DNA from: Spirochaetota bacterium
GTDB lineage: Bacteria; Spirochaetota; Leptospiria; Turneriellales; Turneriellaceae
Assembly (NCBI GenBank): GCA_029561505.1
Contig: JAKQXK010000329.1
Span: 1-21,494 of the forward strand
DNA: 21,494 nucleotides
Direction of reading: 5' to 3'
The position numbers and the translations under genes were made by a program. The notes beneath the pieces were generated by a model. It was not told the origin of the DNA. It did not search any database and saw only the letters and a list, made by a program, of their open reading frames with translations. Shown piece after piece: positions 1 through 7,333 of this stretch. How positions within the stretch are numbered: position 1 is the first letter of the stretch; every line of letters starts with the position of its first letter.

Positions 1-413
1 GCAATGACCGCGACGCGCTGCAGCATTATTACCTTAAGCGCACCGAAGTGCTCGACTACCTGCTTGAGAACACACCTGGCGGCTATCGTACTAAAGATGC
101 AACCTTCGCCAAAGCAAAAGTTTTCTGGGAAAGCGCAGACCCCATGAACCCCGGTACATGGCAGAATGCGAAGCGCGCCGTTGACCTTTGGCGCAGCATT
201 GACCATTTGAGCGATGCAGGTGATTTCGTTGCCGGCGAAGCGCACACGGCGATGCGCGAAGCATTGCAGAAGTTTAAGGCGTTTGCATCACCCGAAACGA
301 CACAGATACGTATCGCACTCGACAAAGAAACTTTCAAGATCATGCAGAAAAAAACAGAGCGCGAAAACCGCATTCTCTGGTCATCTAAGAAATCAGCAAC
401 GGCAGGCAAATGA
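1..413 (+). CDS. 3' end of an unrecognised gene (partial)
   Basis: The reading frame is open from base 3 with no stop before the window edge, so this is the C-terminal part of a larger gene. An in-frame GTG at 48 could be mistaken for a start, but coding sequence continues upstream of it. About 136 residues are visible. They are charged, soluble and helix-prone (Trp/Lys/Glu-rich), with no membrane segment and no motif I recognise. The tail is basic. Its TGA at 411-413 overlaps the ATG of the next gene (ATGA, 410-413), so the two are translationally coupled and probably co-transcribed. No function can be assigned from this fragment. Confidence 0.75.
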   Translation, partial: NDRDALQHYYLKRTEVLDYLLENTPGGYRTKDATFAKAKVFWESADPMNPGTWQNAKRAVDLWRSIDHLSDAGDFVAGEAHTAMREALQKFKAFASPETTQIRIALDKETFKIMQKKTERENRILWSSKKSATAGK

Positions 414-808
414 TGAGCAATGGTAAGCAGGCGTGGCAGGTACGTGTCATTCGGGTCTCGTTTCGGGTGCTGGCGTTGCTGGTGATTGATCTTGTGGTGC
501 AGATTGTCAATATTCAGATCATGGGCCTCGATAAATACCTGGCTCCCGTGCTCGTAACATTGCTCGGTATGCTTCTCGTTATTGCACTGTTCTACTTTTT
601 AATTTCGTACATTGAAGAATCTACAAATGCCGTGTTGAAGTATGTCGTCGAGCTCGGCAAAACCTTCAAGTACCGCAAGACTGCTGTCATGGCTATTATC
701 ATTTTGCTCTACTTTGCCTGCTTCTTCGCTTATTACCGCCTGTGGTTTCACAAATGGATTGGATTCTCTGATCTGCCTGCGCTCTTTTCGGGCAAAATGA
801 TTCGCTAA
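410..808 (+). CDS. small integral membrane protein, unknown function
   Basis: The protein has 132 residues. Three hydrophobic segments are visible: about residues 17-37, 44-66 and 94-112. A basic, amphipathic stretch lies between the second and third (after 'YIEES', through 'KTFKYRKT'). The N-terminus is positively charged. There is no signal-peptidase site and no family motif I recognise. The start is either the ATG at 410, which overlaps the previous stop, or the ATG immediately after it at 413. The next gene begins 21 bases downstream, so this sits inside a plus-strand operon. It could be an accessory membrane subunit or assembly factor, but nothing in the sequence fixes its role. Confidence 0.8.
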   Translation: MMSNGKQAWQVRVIRVSFRVLALLVIDLVVQIVNIQIMGLDKYLAPVLVTLLGMLLVIALFYFLISYIEESTNAVLKYVVELGKTFKYRKTAVMAIIILLYFACFFAYYRLWFHKWIGFSDLPALFSGKMIR

Positions 809-829
809 TCGAATTCAAGTTTACCCGCT

Positions 830-1708
830 ATGCAGCGGTTAGCCCGTAACCGTATGCAACAGACGGCCTCGACGCTCAGAAATCCTCAAGATGGTTTTGA
901 GCTTTTCACGCAAACCTGGAAACCAGGCAAGAACAAGCCAAAGTTTATCGTGGTTATTCAGCATGGTTTTGGCGAGCATTCGGGCCGGTACAACAATATT
1001 ATCGCCGCGCTCGAAGCAGAGAAGGCAGTTGTCTATGCGCTCGATGCGCGTGGTCATGGCAAAACCCCTGGTAAGCGCGGCCACATTGATGACTTTAACG
1101 TTTATGCCGATGACCTCGCCGTATTGATCGAGAAGGCGCGCAAAGAAAACGGCAAACTGCCGATGATTCTGCTCGGGCATTCGATGGGGGGTCTTATTGC
1201 AACTCTTGCGGCGCTGAAGAGCAACATCGCGAAAGAGCTCAGCGGCCTCGTCGTTTCGAGTGGCGCCTTTAAACCTGCTCTCGACACGGTGCAGGCAATC
1301 AAGAAAGCAATTGGCACCGTACTCGCCCGGGTTGCGCCTGCAATGACAGTACCGGCAGGCCTTGACGTCAAACTGATCTCGCGCGATGACAACGTGGTTC
1401 AGGCATACCAGAATGATCCGCTGGTTCATGGAAAAATTTCGATGAAAATGGGTGTCGATCTGTTTGCGACGGGCAAGCAGCTTCTGAACGAGGCCAGCCG
1501 CATTACGCTTCCTGTTCTGGTTTTTCATGGCGATGCCGACGGTATCGCGCTTGCTGAAGGCAGCCGCGAATTCTTTCAGGGGCTCAGCTCAAAAGACAAG
1601 ACGCTGAAAATCTATCCAGGTTTCTATCACGAGACCATGAATGAGCCTCTGGGCGATCGCAAGCAGGTAATTTCTGACATCATCAATTGGATCAAAAAGC
1701 ACGTCTGA
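830..1708 (+). CDS. alpha/beta hydrolase, monoacylglycerol lipase-like (lysophospholipase)
   Basis: The protein has 292 residues in the Hydrolase_4/monoglyceride lipase family, which hydrolyse monoacylglycerols or lysophospholipids. The HGFGEHSGRY oxyanion-hole motif is at residues 45-54. The nucleophile elbow GHSMGG places the catalytic serine at 118. The acid lies in HGDAD (Asp237 best matches the family position) and the base is His267 in 'FYHET'. The order and spacing fit a complete enzyme. There is no signal peptide, so it probably acts in the cytoplasm or at the inner leaflet. The start could instead be the ATG at 854, eight residues in; neither has a clear Shine-Dalgarno. Its TGA (1706-1708) lies inside the reading frame of the next gene. 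The substrate cannot be inferred from sequence. Confidence 0.9.
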   Translation: MQRLARNRMQQTASTLRNPQDGFELFTQTWKPGKNKPKFIVVIQHGFGEHSGRYNNIIAALEAEKAVVYALDARGHGKTPGKRGHIDDFNVYADDLAVLIEKARKENGKLPMILLGHSMGGLIATLAALKSNIAKELSGLVVSSGAFKPALDTVQAIKKAIGTVLARVAPAMTVPAGLDVKLISRDDNVVQAYQNDPLVHGKISMKMGVDLFATGKQLLNEASRITLPVLVFHGDADGIALAEGSREFFQGLSSKDKTLKIYPGFYHETMNEPLGDRKQVISDIINWIKKHV

Positions 1709-2102
1709 CGAGACGCCCGTAATCTTTTTTGACGGCGTTTGTAATCTTTGCAACGGCGCTGTACAATTCATCATCATGCATGAACGCAATCATGTTCTAA
1801 AGTTTGCACCTTTGCAAGGCGAAACGTTCAGGCAGCGACACAGCATCGGGGCAAAGACCCTGCCAGACAGTATCGTATTTTCAATGGCAGGTCGCCTCGT
1901 TGTCGAAGCCGAGGCCGTCATCGCGCTCAGCGAATGGCTGAATCAGCCGTGGCGATTCTTGGGAAGTATCGGCAGGCTCGTGCCCAACTTTATTGCTAAT
2001 GGCGTTTATCGGTTCATTGCCCGCAACCGCTACCGCTGGTTTGGCAGACGCGAAACCTGTTATCTGCCGACCCCTGAGCTAAAAGGGCGGTTTCTCGATT
2101 AG
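1701..2102 (+). CDS. DCC-family (DUF393) thiol-disulfide oxidoreductase-like protein with non-standard start
   Basis: The C-terminal part has the family signature: FAPLQ, a 'WRFLGSIGRLVP' helix and the end motif 'ARNRYRWFGRRETC'. The first in-frame ATG (1776) would omit the family-defining active site, yet that site is present upstream in the same frame: bases 1719-1754 encode VIFFDGVCNLCN, the DGxCxxC motif. The frame is open back to 1671 but contains no ATG, GTG or TTG. I place the start at ACG 1701, one base from ATG. It would give N-terminus MSDETPVIFFDG, typical of the family, and has TGGA nine bases upstream. CTG 1674 or ATT 1686 are alternatives. It overlaps the hydrolase stop by eight bases. 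Family members are predicted thioredoxin-fold redox proteins of unknown partner. Confidence 0.75.
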   Translation, partial: TSDETPVIFFDGVCNLCNGAVQFIIMHERNHVLKFAPLQGETFRQRHSIGAKTLPDSIVFSMAGRLVVEAEAVIALSEWLNQPWRFLGSIGRLVPNFIANGVYRFIARNRYRWFGRRETCYLPTPELKGRFLD

Positions 2103-2132
2103 CATCTCTTACGCGAATTTACGGAGCTCACA

Positions 2133-2798
2133 ATGAAAACAAACTATCTGCTGGCGGGCGCGACGGGTCTCGTCGGAACCGAGATCGTGAAACAGCTGGT
2201 GGCGAATGCTGAGGCAGAGGTCTGGTGTCTGGGCCGGCGGCCGCCTGAAGTGAGCGCAGCCAATCTGCATTTCGTCGAGCATGATTTCAAATCAGAAGTA
2301 GACTGGTCACGCCAGAAGCCTGTGTCGCCCGTGGCGATCTGCACGCTTGGTACGACGATTAAGAAGGCCGGTAGTCAGTCGGCCTTTCGTGAGGTGGATT
2401 TCGATTTTGTGGTGAACTTTGCGACAGAGGCGCTCGCGCTCGGTGCGCGCTCGCTGCATGTCGTGACTGCACACGGCGCATCTGCCAGCTCAGCAATTTT
2501 CTACAATCGGGTAAAAGGTGACCTTGAAGCCAAGCTCTTGTCAATGCGGCTGCCCTCGCTGCATATTTACCGGCCCTCGCTGCTTCTCGGCTCCAGAAAA
2601 GAGCATCGCGCAGGGGAAAATATCGCGAGTGTTGTCACCAGCGTACTTTCACCGCTTTTTAAGATTCCGGGACTCAGCAGCATTCAACCGACGCCGGCCG
2701 ACCGTCTCGCCGCATACATCATCAAAACAAGCGCATCTGCTGCCACGGGCAACCACGTTCACACCAACCTGCAGATCATGCAGGGTTCAATCACCTGA
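2133..2798 (+). CDS. NAD(P)-binding Rossmann protein, TIP30/HTATIP2-like atypical SDR
   Basis: The protein has 221 residues. The N-terminus has an extended-SDR nucleotide-binding loop, GATGLVG (residues 9-15). It is followed by the motif CTLGTTIKKAGS (about 70-81), seen in the TIP30/CC3 and bacterial NAD(P)H-binding relatives. The active-site-like YNRVKG (about 123-128) carries the Tyr-x3-Lys pair, and IYRPSLLLGSR matches the conserved 'RP..L.G' stretch. It is complete for this short family. The start ATG is preceded by a good ribosome site (GGAG at 2122-2125). It ends the plus-strand run, 30 bases after the DCC gene, and a GCGA-loop hairpin follows its stop. An oxidoreductase or a redox-sensing NADPH-binding role are both possible; the substrate is unknown. 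Confidence 0.88.
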   Translation: MKTNYLLAGATGLVGTEIVKQLVANAEAEVWCLGRRPPEVSAANLHFVEHDFKSEVDWSRQKPVSPVAICTLGTTIKKAGSQSAFREVDFDFVVNFATEALALGARSLHVVTAHGASASSAIFYNRVKGDLEAKLLSMRLPSLHIYRPSLLLGSRKEHRAGENIASVVTSVLSPLFKIPGLSSIQPTPADRLAAYIIKTSASAATGNHVHTNLQIMQGSIT

Positions 2799-2809
2799 CG
2801 CTTTTAGCT

Positions 2810-2828
2810 ACCCCGCGAGGGGTTTGGG
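2810..2828 (+). terminator. short GC hairpin with GCGA tetraloop
   Basis: ACCCC (2810-2814), loop GCGA, then GGGGT (2819-2823), followed by TTGGGTT. A compact GNRA-loop stem 12 bases after the stop of the NAD(P)-binding gene. The U-tract is short, so this is a plausible but not ideal intrinsic terminator for the plus-strand operon. Confidence 0.55.
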
Positions 2829-2849
2829 TTCTGAGCACACAACTCAGAA
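2829..2849. repeat. perfect 7-bp inverted repeat overlapping the hppA-like stop
   Basis: TTCTGAG (2829-2835), a 7-base loop, then CTCAGAA (2843-2849). The right arm covers the stop codon of the minus-strand gene (2844-2846). It sits between convergent genes and may help end minus-strand transcription, though no T-run follows on that strand. Confidence 0.45.
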
Positions 2850-4919
2850 AAGTGTTTTCACCAGCTCACGCAGCCGTGCGTGCAGCTCGAGCGTTGCGGG
2901 CGTGAATATCAGCGATGCTATGATTGTCACATGCACAGCAGCGGCCAGCGTCGGTGCCGCAGCTTCGTGCATTGAATCTCCCACGATGTCTGCCTGTATG
3001 AGCGCTTCGAGTTGAGCGGTGTGGCGTGAAACCTGCACGTCTGCTTCAGCTGCATGGCGGGCACTTGACCAGGCGGCTCCTGTTGTGAGCCAGCTATTGG
3101 CTCCGAGAAATGTAAAGAAGCCAAACCCGATCAGATAGCCTGTGAGGCCATACGTGCCGCCGAACAGGCAGGCAATCGCGGGCAAAAGCATCGTGAGCAA
3201 GAACAGCGGCATTATCTTGCGGGTAAGGTAGGCGCGCGAAATCGTGAGTAACGCCGCGGTGTCTGGTTCAACCTCTCCCGACGTAAGGCCGGGTATTTCG
3301 CGAAATTGGCGGCTCGTCTCGCGCACCATCAGCGGACCAAGATTCAGCACCAGTTCGTTGACGCGTGCCGCCAGATAATAAGATGAAATGCCGCCAATCA
3401 ATAAGGTCGCTGTTTCAGTTAAATGCTTGAAGAGCGACGCCGCGCCGGCTTCGCTTAAAATCTGCGTATAAACGAGAAAAATCAGCATCACCAGTGCCGA
3501 TAGCATGATCTTGGCGTGCAGAACGTACGAGGGCAGCGAGACGCTGCGCAGAATTCTGAACTTATCTAGCACTGAATTCAAGTCGCCTTTGCGCTGATTG
3601 AGCCTAGCCTCACCGATAAACTGAGAAGCGATCGGGGTAATTACCGCCGTTGCCTGAGCGACGGTAAATAACGACACCATTGAAGTTAATGCCAGCGCCA
3701 GCGCGAAAAGACCGTAGGTAAACCGGTCTTCTCCCTTTTCGTCGACTACGCCCATGAGGTAGACAAGGCCCATCATCATTGCAACTATCAGCGCAGGTAT
3801 TGCCGCACCCCGCATGCCAGCTGCAATGCCGCGATGGATTACTGTCGATACCGAACTGGCTGCCGCTGCGATCAGGCCACGGGCTGTCTTATGATTTTCT
3901 GCCACATATGCGGCCGAATAAACGTTCAGCAACAGCGCCGTCAGCGAGCCAACGAAAGTGATCCAGAAATATTTGATGTGCATTTCAGCAAGCACAACAA
4001 GCACGACATAGGTAATTACAGCCTGAATGCCGAGCGATGCCACGTAACCGATGCGAATGTTCCACAAGAATGTTTCAGGCGATGTCTTTTCCCTTACGCG
4101 CATAATGAACAATGCGGGTATCGTTGCGATCACGCCAATAGCGAAAACGGTCAGGGAAACTGTCGCGCCCAGCGTCGCCGGCAACTTCGTTTGCGTCTCA
4201 ATCTGGTGTGATACGGTCAGCACAACGACTGCCAATAACATATATTCCAGGTGTGAAAACAGAAAGCGGTTGATCGCTGCGAATGTCTGCCTCAAACGCC
4301 ACAGCGGGTTCGATGCACCCGCAAGTGGTAAGAGCGCTTCTTGCCGTGCCATCAGCTCGAACGCGTAGTCTGCCGACCGCGCGGTTAATGCGACCTGAAA
4401 GCGCTGATAAAACATGAGCAGCGCCCCCGCATATGCCGGTATCAGGTAGAGTTGCGTCATCAGGTTTTTTTGTTTTTGCGTGAGCCAGGCATAAGTCATA
4501 GCCAGCAGAACAGCCCCGAGCCCCATGAGGGCCCCAGCGTAGAGTATCTGTCTGAAGATGCGGCTGATGGTCTCTTTTTGTAACTGCATGACGCGCCGCC
4601 GCATGTACCGCAACAAAGCTTCGCTTGCGAGCGCCGCAATCAGAAAAATCAGAAATCCGCATGAGCTGAGAAGAAGAACAGACCAGTCTGAAATTTTGTT
4701 TCTCGCGAAATCAAAATAGTAGACCAGCGCGAGCATGAGCGCGAACAGCAAAGTTGAGGCAGCCGCCGAACGGTAAAGAGGCTTGCGGTATATCAACGCG
4801 CTTTGACCCGAAGCCGCAATGGCGGCAGCATTCTCAGGTTTACGCGCGAGCTGGGCAATACATAAGACTGAAATTGCGAGCGCAAACGCGATAGAAATAT
4901 AAACGATAAGGGCGAACAT
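2844..4919 (-). CDS. divergent membrane pyrophosphatase (HppA) homologue lacking catalytic residues
   Basis: The protein has 691 residues and about 16 hydrophobic segments, matching the HppA fold and length. HppA couples PPi hydrolysis to H+ or Na+ pumping. Landmarks are collinear: 'RQFREIPG' (residues 537-544, nearly identical to HppA), then 'PD...L..I', 'GAAWSSARH' (614-622; HppA GGAWDNAKK), 'IVGDSMHEAAAPTL' (645-658; HppA VGDTVGDPxKDTxGPxxN) and a closing 'IFTP'. The catalytic sites are gone. HppA ADVGADLVGKVE is ADYAFELMARQE (183-194). DDPRNPAxIADNVGDNVGD is replaced by 'ASNPLWRLRQTFAAINRF'. DNAGGIAEM is SQFIGEARL (432-440). DALDAVGNTT is about VLDKFRILRS (450-459). Pyrophosphatase activity is therefore unlikely. 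The reading frame is intact. It is the last gene of the minus-strand run, 13 bases after the secreted-protein gene. Confidence 0.85.
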   Translation of the reverse strand: MFALIVYISIAFALAISVLCIAQLARKPENAAAIAASGQSALIYRKPLYRSAAASTLLFALMLALVYYFDFARNKISDWSVLLLSSCGFLIFLIAALASEALLRYMRRRVMQLQKETISRIFRQILYAGALMGLGAVLLAMTYAWLTQKQKNLMTQLYLIPAYAGALLMFYQRFQVALTARSADYAFELMARQEALLPLAGASNPLWRLRQTFAAINRFLFSHLEYMLLAVVVLTVSHQIETQTKLPATLGATVSLTVFAIGVIATIPALFIMRVREKTSPETFLWNIRIGYVASLGIQAVITYVVLVVLAEMHIKYFWITFVGSLTALLLNVYSAAYVAENHKTARGLIAAAASSVSTVIHRGIAAGMRGAAIPALIVAMMMGLVYLMGVVDEKGEDRFTYGLFALALALTSMVSLFTVAQATAVITPIASQFIGEARLNQRKGDLNSVLDKFRILRSVSLPSYVLHAKIMLSALVMLIFLVYTQILSEAGAASLFKHLTETATLLIGGISSYYLAARVNELVLNLGPLMVRETSRQFREIPGLTSGEVEPDTAALLTISRAYLTRKIMPLFLLTMLLPAIACLFGGTYGLTGYLIGFGFFTFLGANSWLTTGAAWSSARHAAEADVQVSRHTAQLEALIQADIVGDSMHEAAAPTLAAAVHVTIIASLIFTPATLELHARLRELVKTLF

Positions 4920-4932
4920 TCAGTGAGTACGC

Positions 4933-5712
4933 TTATTTCATTTGGCCTTTGCGTAAAGTTTTATTGCCTTTTGCGTCTAAATTGCCTTCACCGGGCGATT
5001 CGAGTAGACTCTGAATGCCCTCGGGAAACAGGGCTTCAAGGGTCTCGAGGCCTGTATCATCGGCTGTGACGGGTTCTATGAGTTTTTCGAGAAACCCTTC
5101 AAGCTGTTGTCGCTCGGCGAGCAGAATCGCCAACCTGCGCAAAGTTGCCCGCTCGGTTCTGCCCGGCCAATGGTTTGAGAGCAAAACAGCAAGTAGTTTT
5201 GCCCGTTTATCTTTTTCGGCGTCGGCGAAAGCCGCGAAAACTCTATTCTGCGATACCAGCGGCAGCAACTCTGCGATGAACACGCGCTGCCATTTACGCA
5301 GAGGTTTCGCCGCAAGCGCGTGCAGGTTTAGTTGTTCGGCAAGCATAATCGCTGAAACGTCACAGTAAGAAACAATCAGGTTCAGGCGTTTGTTAAAATG
5401 CCCGTCTCGGTATTTTGAGAACTTCAGGTTGCGCCGGTAATCGGCCGCAGAAGCATATAGCCTCACCTGAAGAAGTGGCTCGATTTCGGGATCTGATTCT
5501 CTTGAGGGTGCCCCGAGGTAATTTTCGATGCGCCGCGCGTGCAGGCGCATTTGCGCGTCGTTGCAGCGGTGTTGCGCATAAAAATGAGCGCCGGTGTAAT
5601 AGCGCCATTTGCCGGGCAAATCGAGAGGTTTATCGAGATCATATTCGACTGCTATCGCCGCCAACGTTGAAGCGCAGCAAAGTAAACAAATAAAAGGGAT
5701 CAGCCTTGCCAT
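4933..5712 (-). CDS. secreted/periplasmic protein of unknown function, possible degenerate gluzincin
   Basis: The protein has 259 residues and an N-terminal signal peptide: basic MAR, then a hydrophobic core with LLCCA. Cleavage is likely near residue 19-21, though CC at 12-13 leaves a loose lipobox conceivable. After a 'GKWRYYTGAHFYAQ' opening, residues 83-150 resemble the layout of peptidase-MA-like gluzincins: 'VRLYASAADYRR', a 'HFNKRLNLIV' strand, a helix, and 'W....IAELLP'. No HExxH is present, however (the helix reads AEQLNLHAL), so metalloprotease activity is not supported. The C-terminal third is Leu/Glu-rich and helical, ending in a basic tail. The start overlaps the ubiX end by 13 bases and the hppA-like gene follows after 13 bases, so the three are probably co-expressed. 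Confidence 0.8.
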   Translation of the reverse strand: MARLIPFICLLCCASTLAAIAVEYDLDKPLDLPGKWRYYTGAHFYAQHRCNDAQMRLHARRIENYLGAPSRESDPEIEPLLQVRLYASAADYRRNLKFSKYRDGHFNKRLNLIVSYCDVSAIMLAEQLNLHALAAKPLRKWQRVFIAELLPLVSQNRVFAAFADAEKDKRAKLLAVLLSNHWPGRTERATLRRLAILLAERQQLEGFLEKLIEPVTADDTGLETLEALFPEGIQSLLESPGEGNLDAKGNKTLRKGQMK

Positions 5713-6332
5713 GGATGAATAACACGCTTGTCAATTTCCATGTGCTGCATGATACGATCTACCATGAAGTCATAAAGATCAGTGATGGTCGTGGGTTTGT
5801 GGTAATAACCCGGCATCAGGGGCATAACCACGGCGCCGGCCTCACTCAGCGCGAGCATATTGCGCAGATGAATAATACCCAAGGGTGATTCGCGGGGGCA
5901 AACGATAAGTGTTCGACGCTCTTTGAGTGAGACATCTGCCGCACGTTCAATCAGATTTTGGCTGAGACCGGTGGCAACTGCCGCTAAGGTTTTCATGCTA
6001 CAGGGCACTATGACCATTGCCTTATACCACTGCGAGCCGCTGGCGGCGCGAGCTCCGATATCCCGGTAGTCGCAATAGTTGAATTTATGTACGGTCTCTC
6101 TGTCGCCAAAACGCTGCTTCGAAAGTTCGACCAGATTCTCTGCGCGGCTATCGGTTACACCCGCCTCGCTCGCAAGAACTTTGAAAAAATTCGGTGAAAC
6201 AATAAGTTCGCTTTCACCTTCAATTTTGCACAGTTGCCAGATCAGCCGCAGCGCAAAGTCTGCGCCCGAAGCCCCTGTGACGCCAACAATGAAACGATTC
6301 GGTGATTGCTGCCTCTGCGGTTGCATGCTCAT
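5700..6332 (-). CDS. ubiX: UbiX/Pad1-family flavin prenyltransferase
   Basis: UbiX makes prenylated FMN, the cofactor of UbiD-type reversible decarboxylases. The FMN-binding opening is GVTGASG, followed by 'VSPNFFKVL'. The conserved block 'VPCSMKTLAAVATGLSQNLI' carries the PCSM motif. 'CPRESPLGIIHLRNM' and 'VMPLMPGYYHKP' complete the family set, so the enzyme looks functional. The chosen ATG overlaps the stop of the SPL-like gene (ATGA). ATG 6326 and TTG 6341 are alternatives, and ATG 6326 has a GGA about six bases upstream. No ubiD or quinone gene lies nearby, so the decarboxylase partner must be elsewhere, or the cofactor may serve another enzyme. It is the fourth gene of the minus-strand operon. 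Confidence 0.93.
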   Translation of the reverse strand: MSMQPQRQQSPNRFIVGVTGASGADFALRLIWQLCKIEGESELIVSPNFFKVLASEAGVTDSRAENLVELSKQRFGDRETVHKFNYCDYRDIGARAASGSQWYKAMVIVPCSMKTLAAVATGLSQNLIERAADVSLKERRTLIVCPRESPLGIIHLRNMLALSEAGAVVMPLMPGYYHKPTTITDLYDFMVDRIMQHMEIDKRVIHPWQG

Positions 6333-7333
6333 TCCATGCAAAAATAAATCTTATCTTCAGGGCAACCATGCTTTTTCAGAAGTTCCCTTCCCGTTTCCAG
6401 CATCTGCATGCGCAAAGGGCGAATATAGCGCATTTTCTGGTCAGTGCCCTGAATGAAGTTTCTGGCGAAAATTTCCGAATCGGCGTAATTTTGCTTTGCT
6501 TCGCGATAAACATCTTTCGCAAAGCGCACAACGCCAAGCGACAGGTAATCAATCGCGCCGAAGCCGATTATGTTGGCGAGCTCTGCCACGAGAGTCTCGA
6601 AATGCTGCGCAAAGTCTGTAGCGTAAATTAGCGGGTCAAAATGAACACCTAGCCTGAACCCGCGCTCTTTGAGGCGCAGCATCGCGGCCATGCGTTGACT
6701 GACCGGCGGAGCTTCGCGGTCGTACTTTTCGGCCTGAGCAGGTGTTGAAAGTGAAAAGCTCACCACTGCATTTGGCAATGGGTTAAGTTTGCGCATCACG
6801 TGCAAGTTAATCGATTTTGTGCGCAGCTCGAGCCAGGCATTAGGGGTTTCAGCAAAAAAATCCCAGTATTCGCTGAGCTCGTCGGTGATATGCGATAGCG
6901 CCAGCGAGTCGCTGAATTCGCCCGCATGAAACCAAACCCGCTTCGACGCGTGTTTTGCCACCAGTTGCCGCATTTCGCCTATAATTTCTGCATGGTTAAC
7001 GAAAAGAACCAGATCGGGTGAACTGAAGTATCCCTGCAAATAGCAGTATTCGCATTCATAAATGCAATTGTACGCGTGAATATAATAGTAGTGCAGATCA
7101 TCGCTGCCGTAACCATATGCGACAGGTGCTTCTTTAACGAGTGCCCCGCGCTTGACCGCGATGAACAGATTGCGCGTTGTCCGTTTGGTTAGGTAGTTGG
7201 TGCCGCGCCGGGAAAAGACGCTCTGGTGGTCTTCAATTTCTTCGACCCGCTGCGCACTCAGCTTGCTGACTATTTTCGCCGATGCCGGGTATGCCAGAGC
7301 TGCTCTCTCTATATACAGAGTGTCAATCTGCAT
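6329..7333 (-). CDS. radical SAM protein of the spore photoproduct lyase (SPL) family
   Basis: The protein has 334 residues. The radical SAM cluster motif CxxxCxxC is in 'NCIYECEYCYLQGY', with cysteines at 90, 94 and 97. That is the position and local context seen in SplB, which repairs the spore photoproduct in DNA. The TIM-barrel regions 'VVSFSLSTP' and 'LGVHFDPLIY' (which matches SplB) are also present. The SplB H-atom-donor cysteine, in a CTSD-like context, is replaced by GEFSDSLAL (about residues 138-146), with no cysteine there. It therefore probably belongs to a non-lyase SPL-like subgroup. I start at ATG 7333 rather than TTG 7378 because it overlaps the upstream stop by 11 bases and the domain begins soon after. 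DNA repair or small-molecule chemistry are both open. Confidence 0.88.
   Translation of the reverse strand: MQIDTLYIERAALAYPASAKIVSKLSAQRVEEIEDHQSVFSRRGTNYLTKRTTRNLFIAVKRGALVKEAPVAYGYGSDDLHYYYIHAYNCIYECEYCYLQGYFSSPDLVLFVNHAEIIGEMRQLVAKHASKRVWFHAGEFSDSLALSHITDELSEYWDFFAETPNAWLELRTKSINLHVMRKLNPLPNAVVSFSLSTPAQAEKYDREAPPVSQRMAAMLRLKERGFRLGVHFDPLIYATDFAQHFETLVAELANIIGFGAIDYLSLGVVRFAKDVYREAKQNYADSEIFARNFIQGTDQKMRYIRPLRMQMLETGRELLKKHGCPEDKIYFCME

Noticed and set aside
839..1528. 229-aa open frame on the minus strand
   Set aside because: It is antisense to the well-supported hydrolase gene and shows no domain; a shadow of coding bias.
2844..4919. Calling this gene a functional H+/Na+-pumping pyrophosphatase
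   Set aside because: The fold matches but the Asp/Lys clusters needed for PPi and Mg binding are absent.
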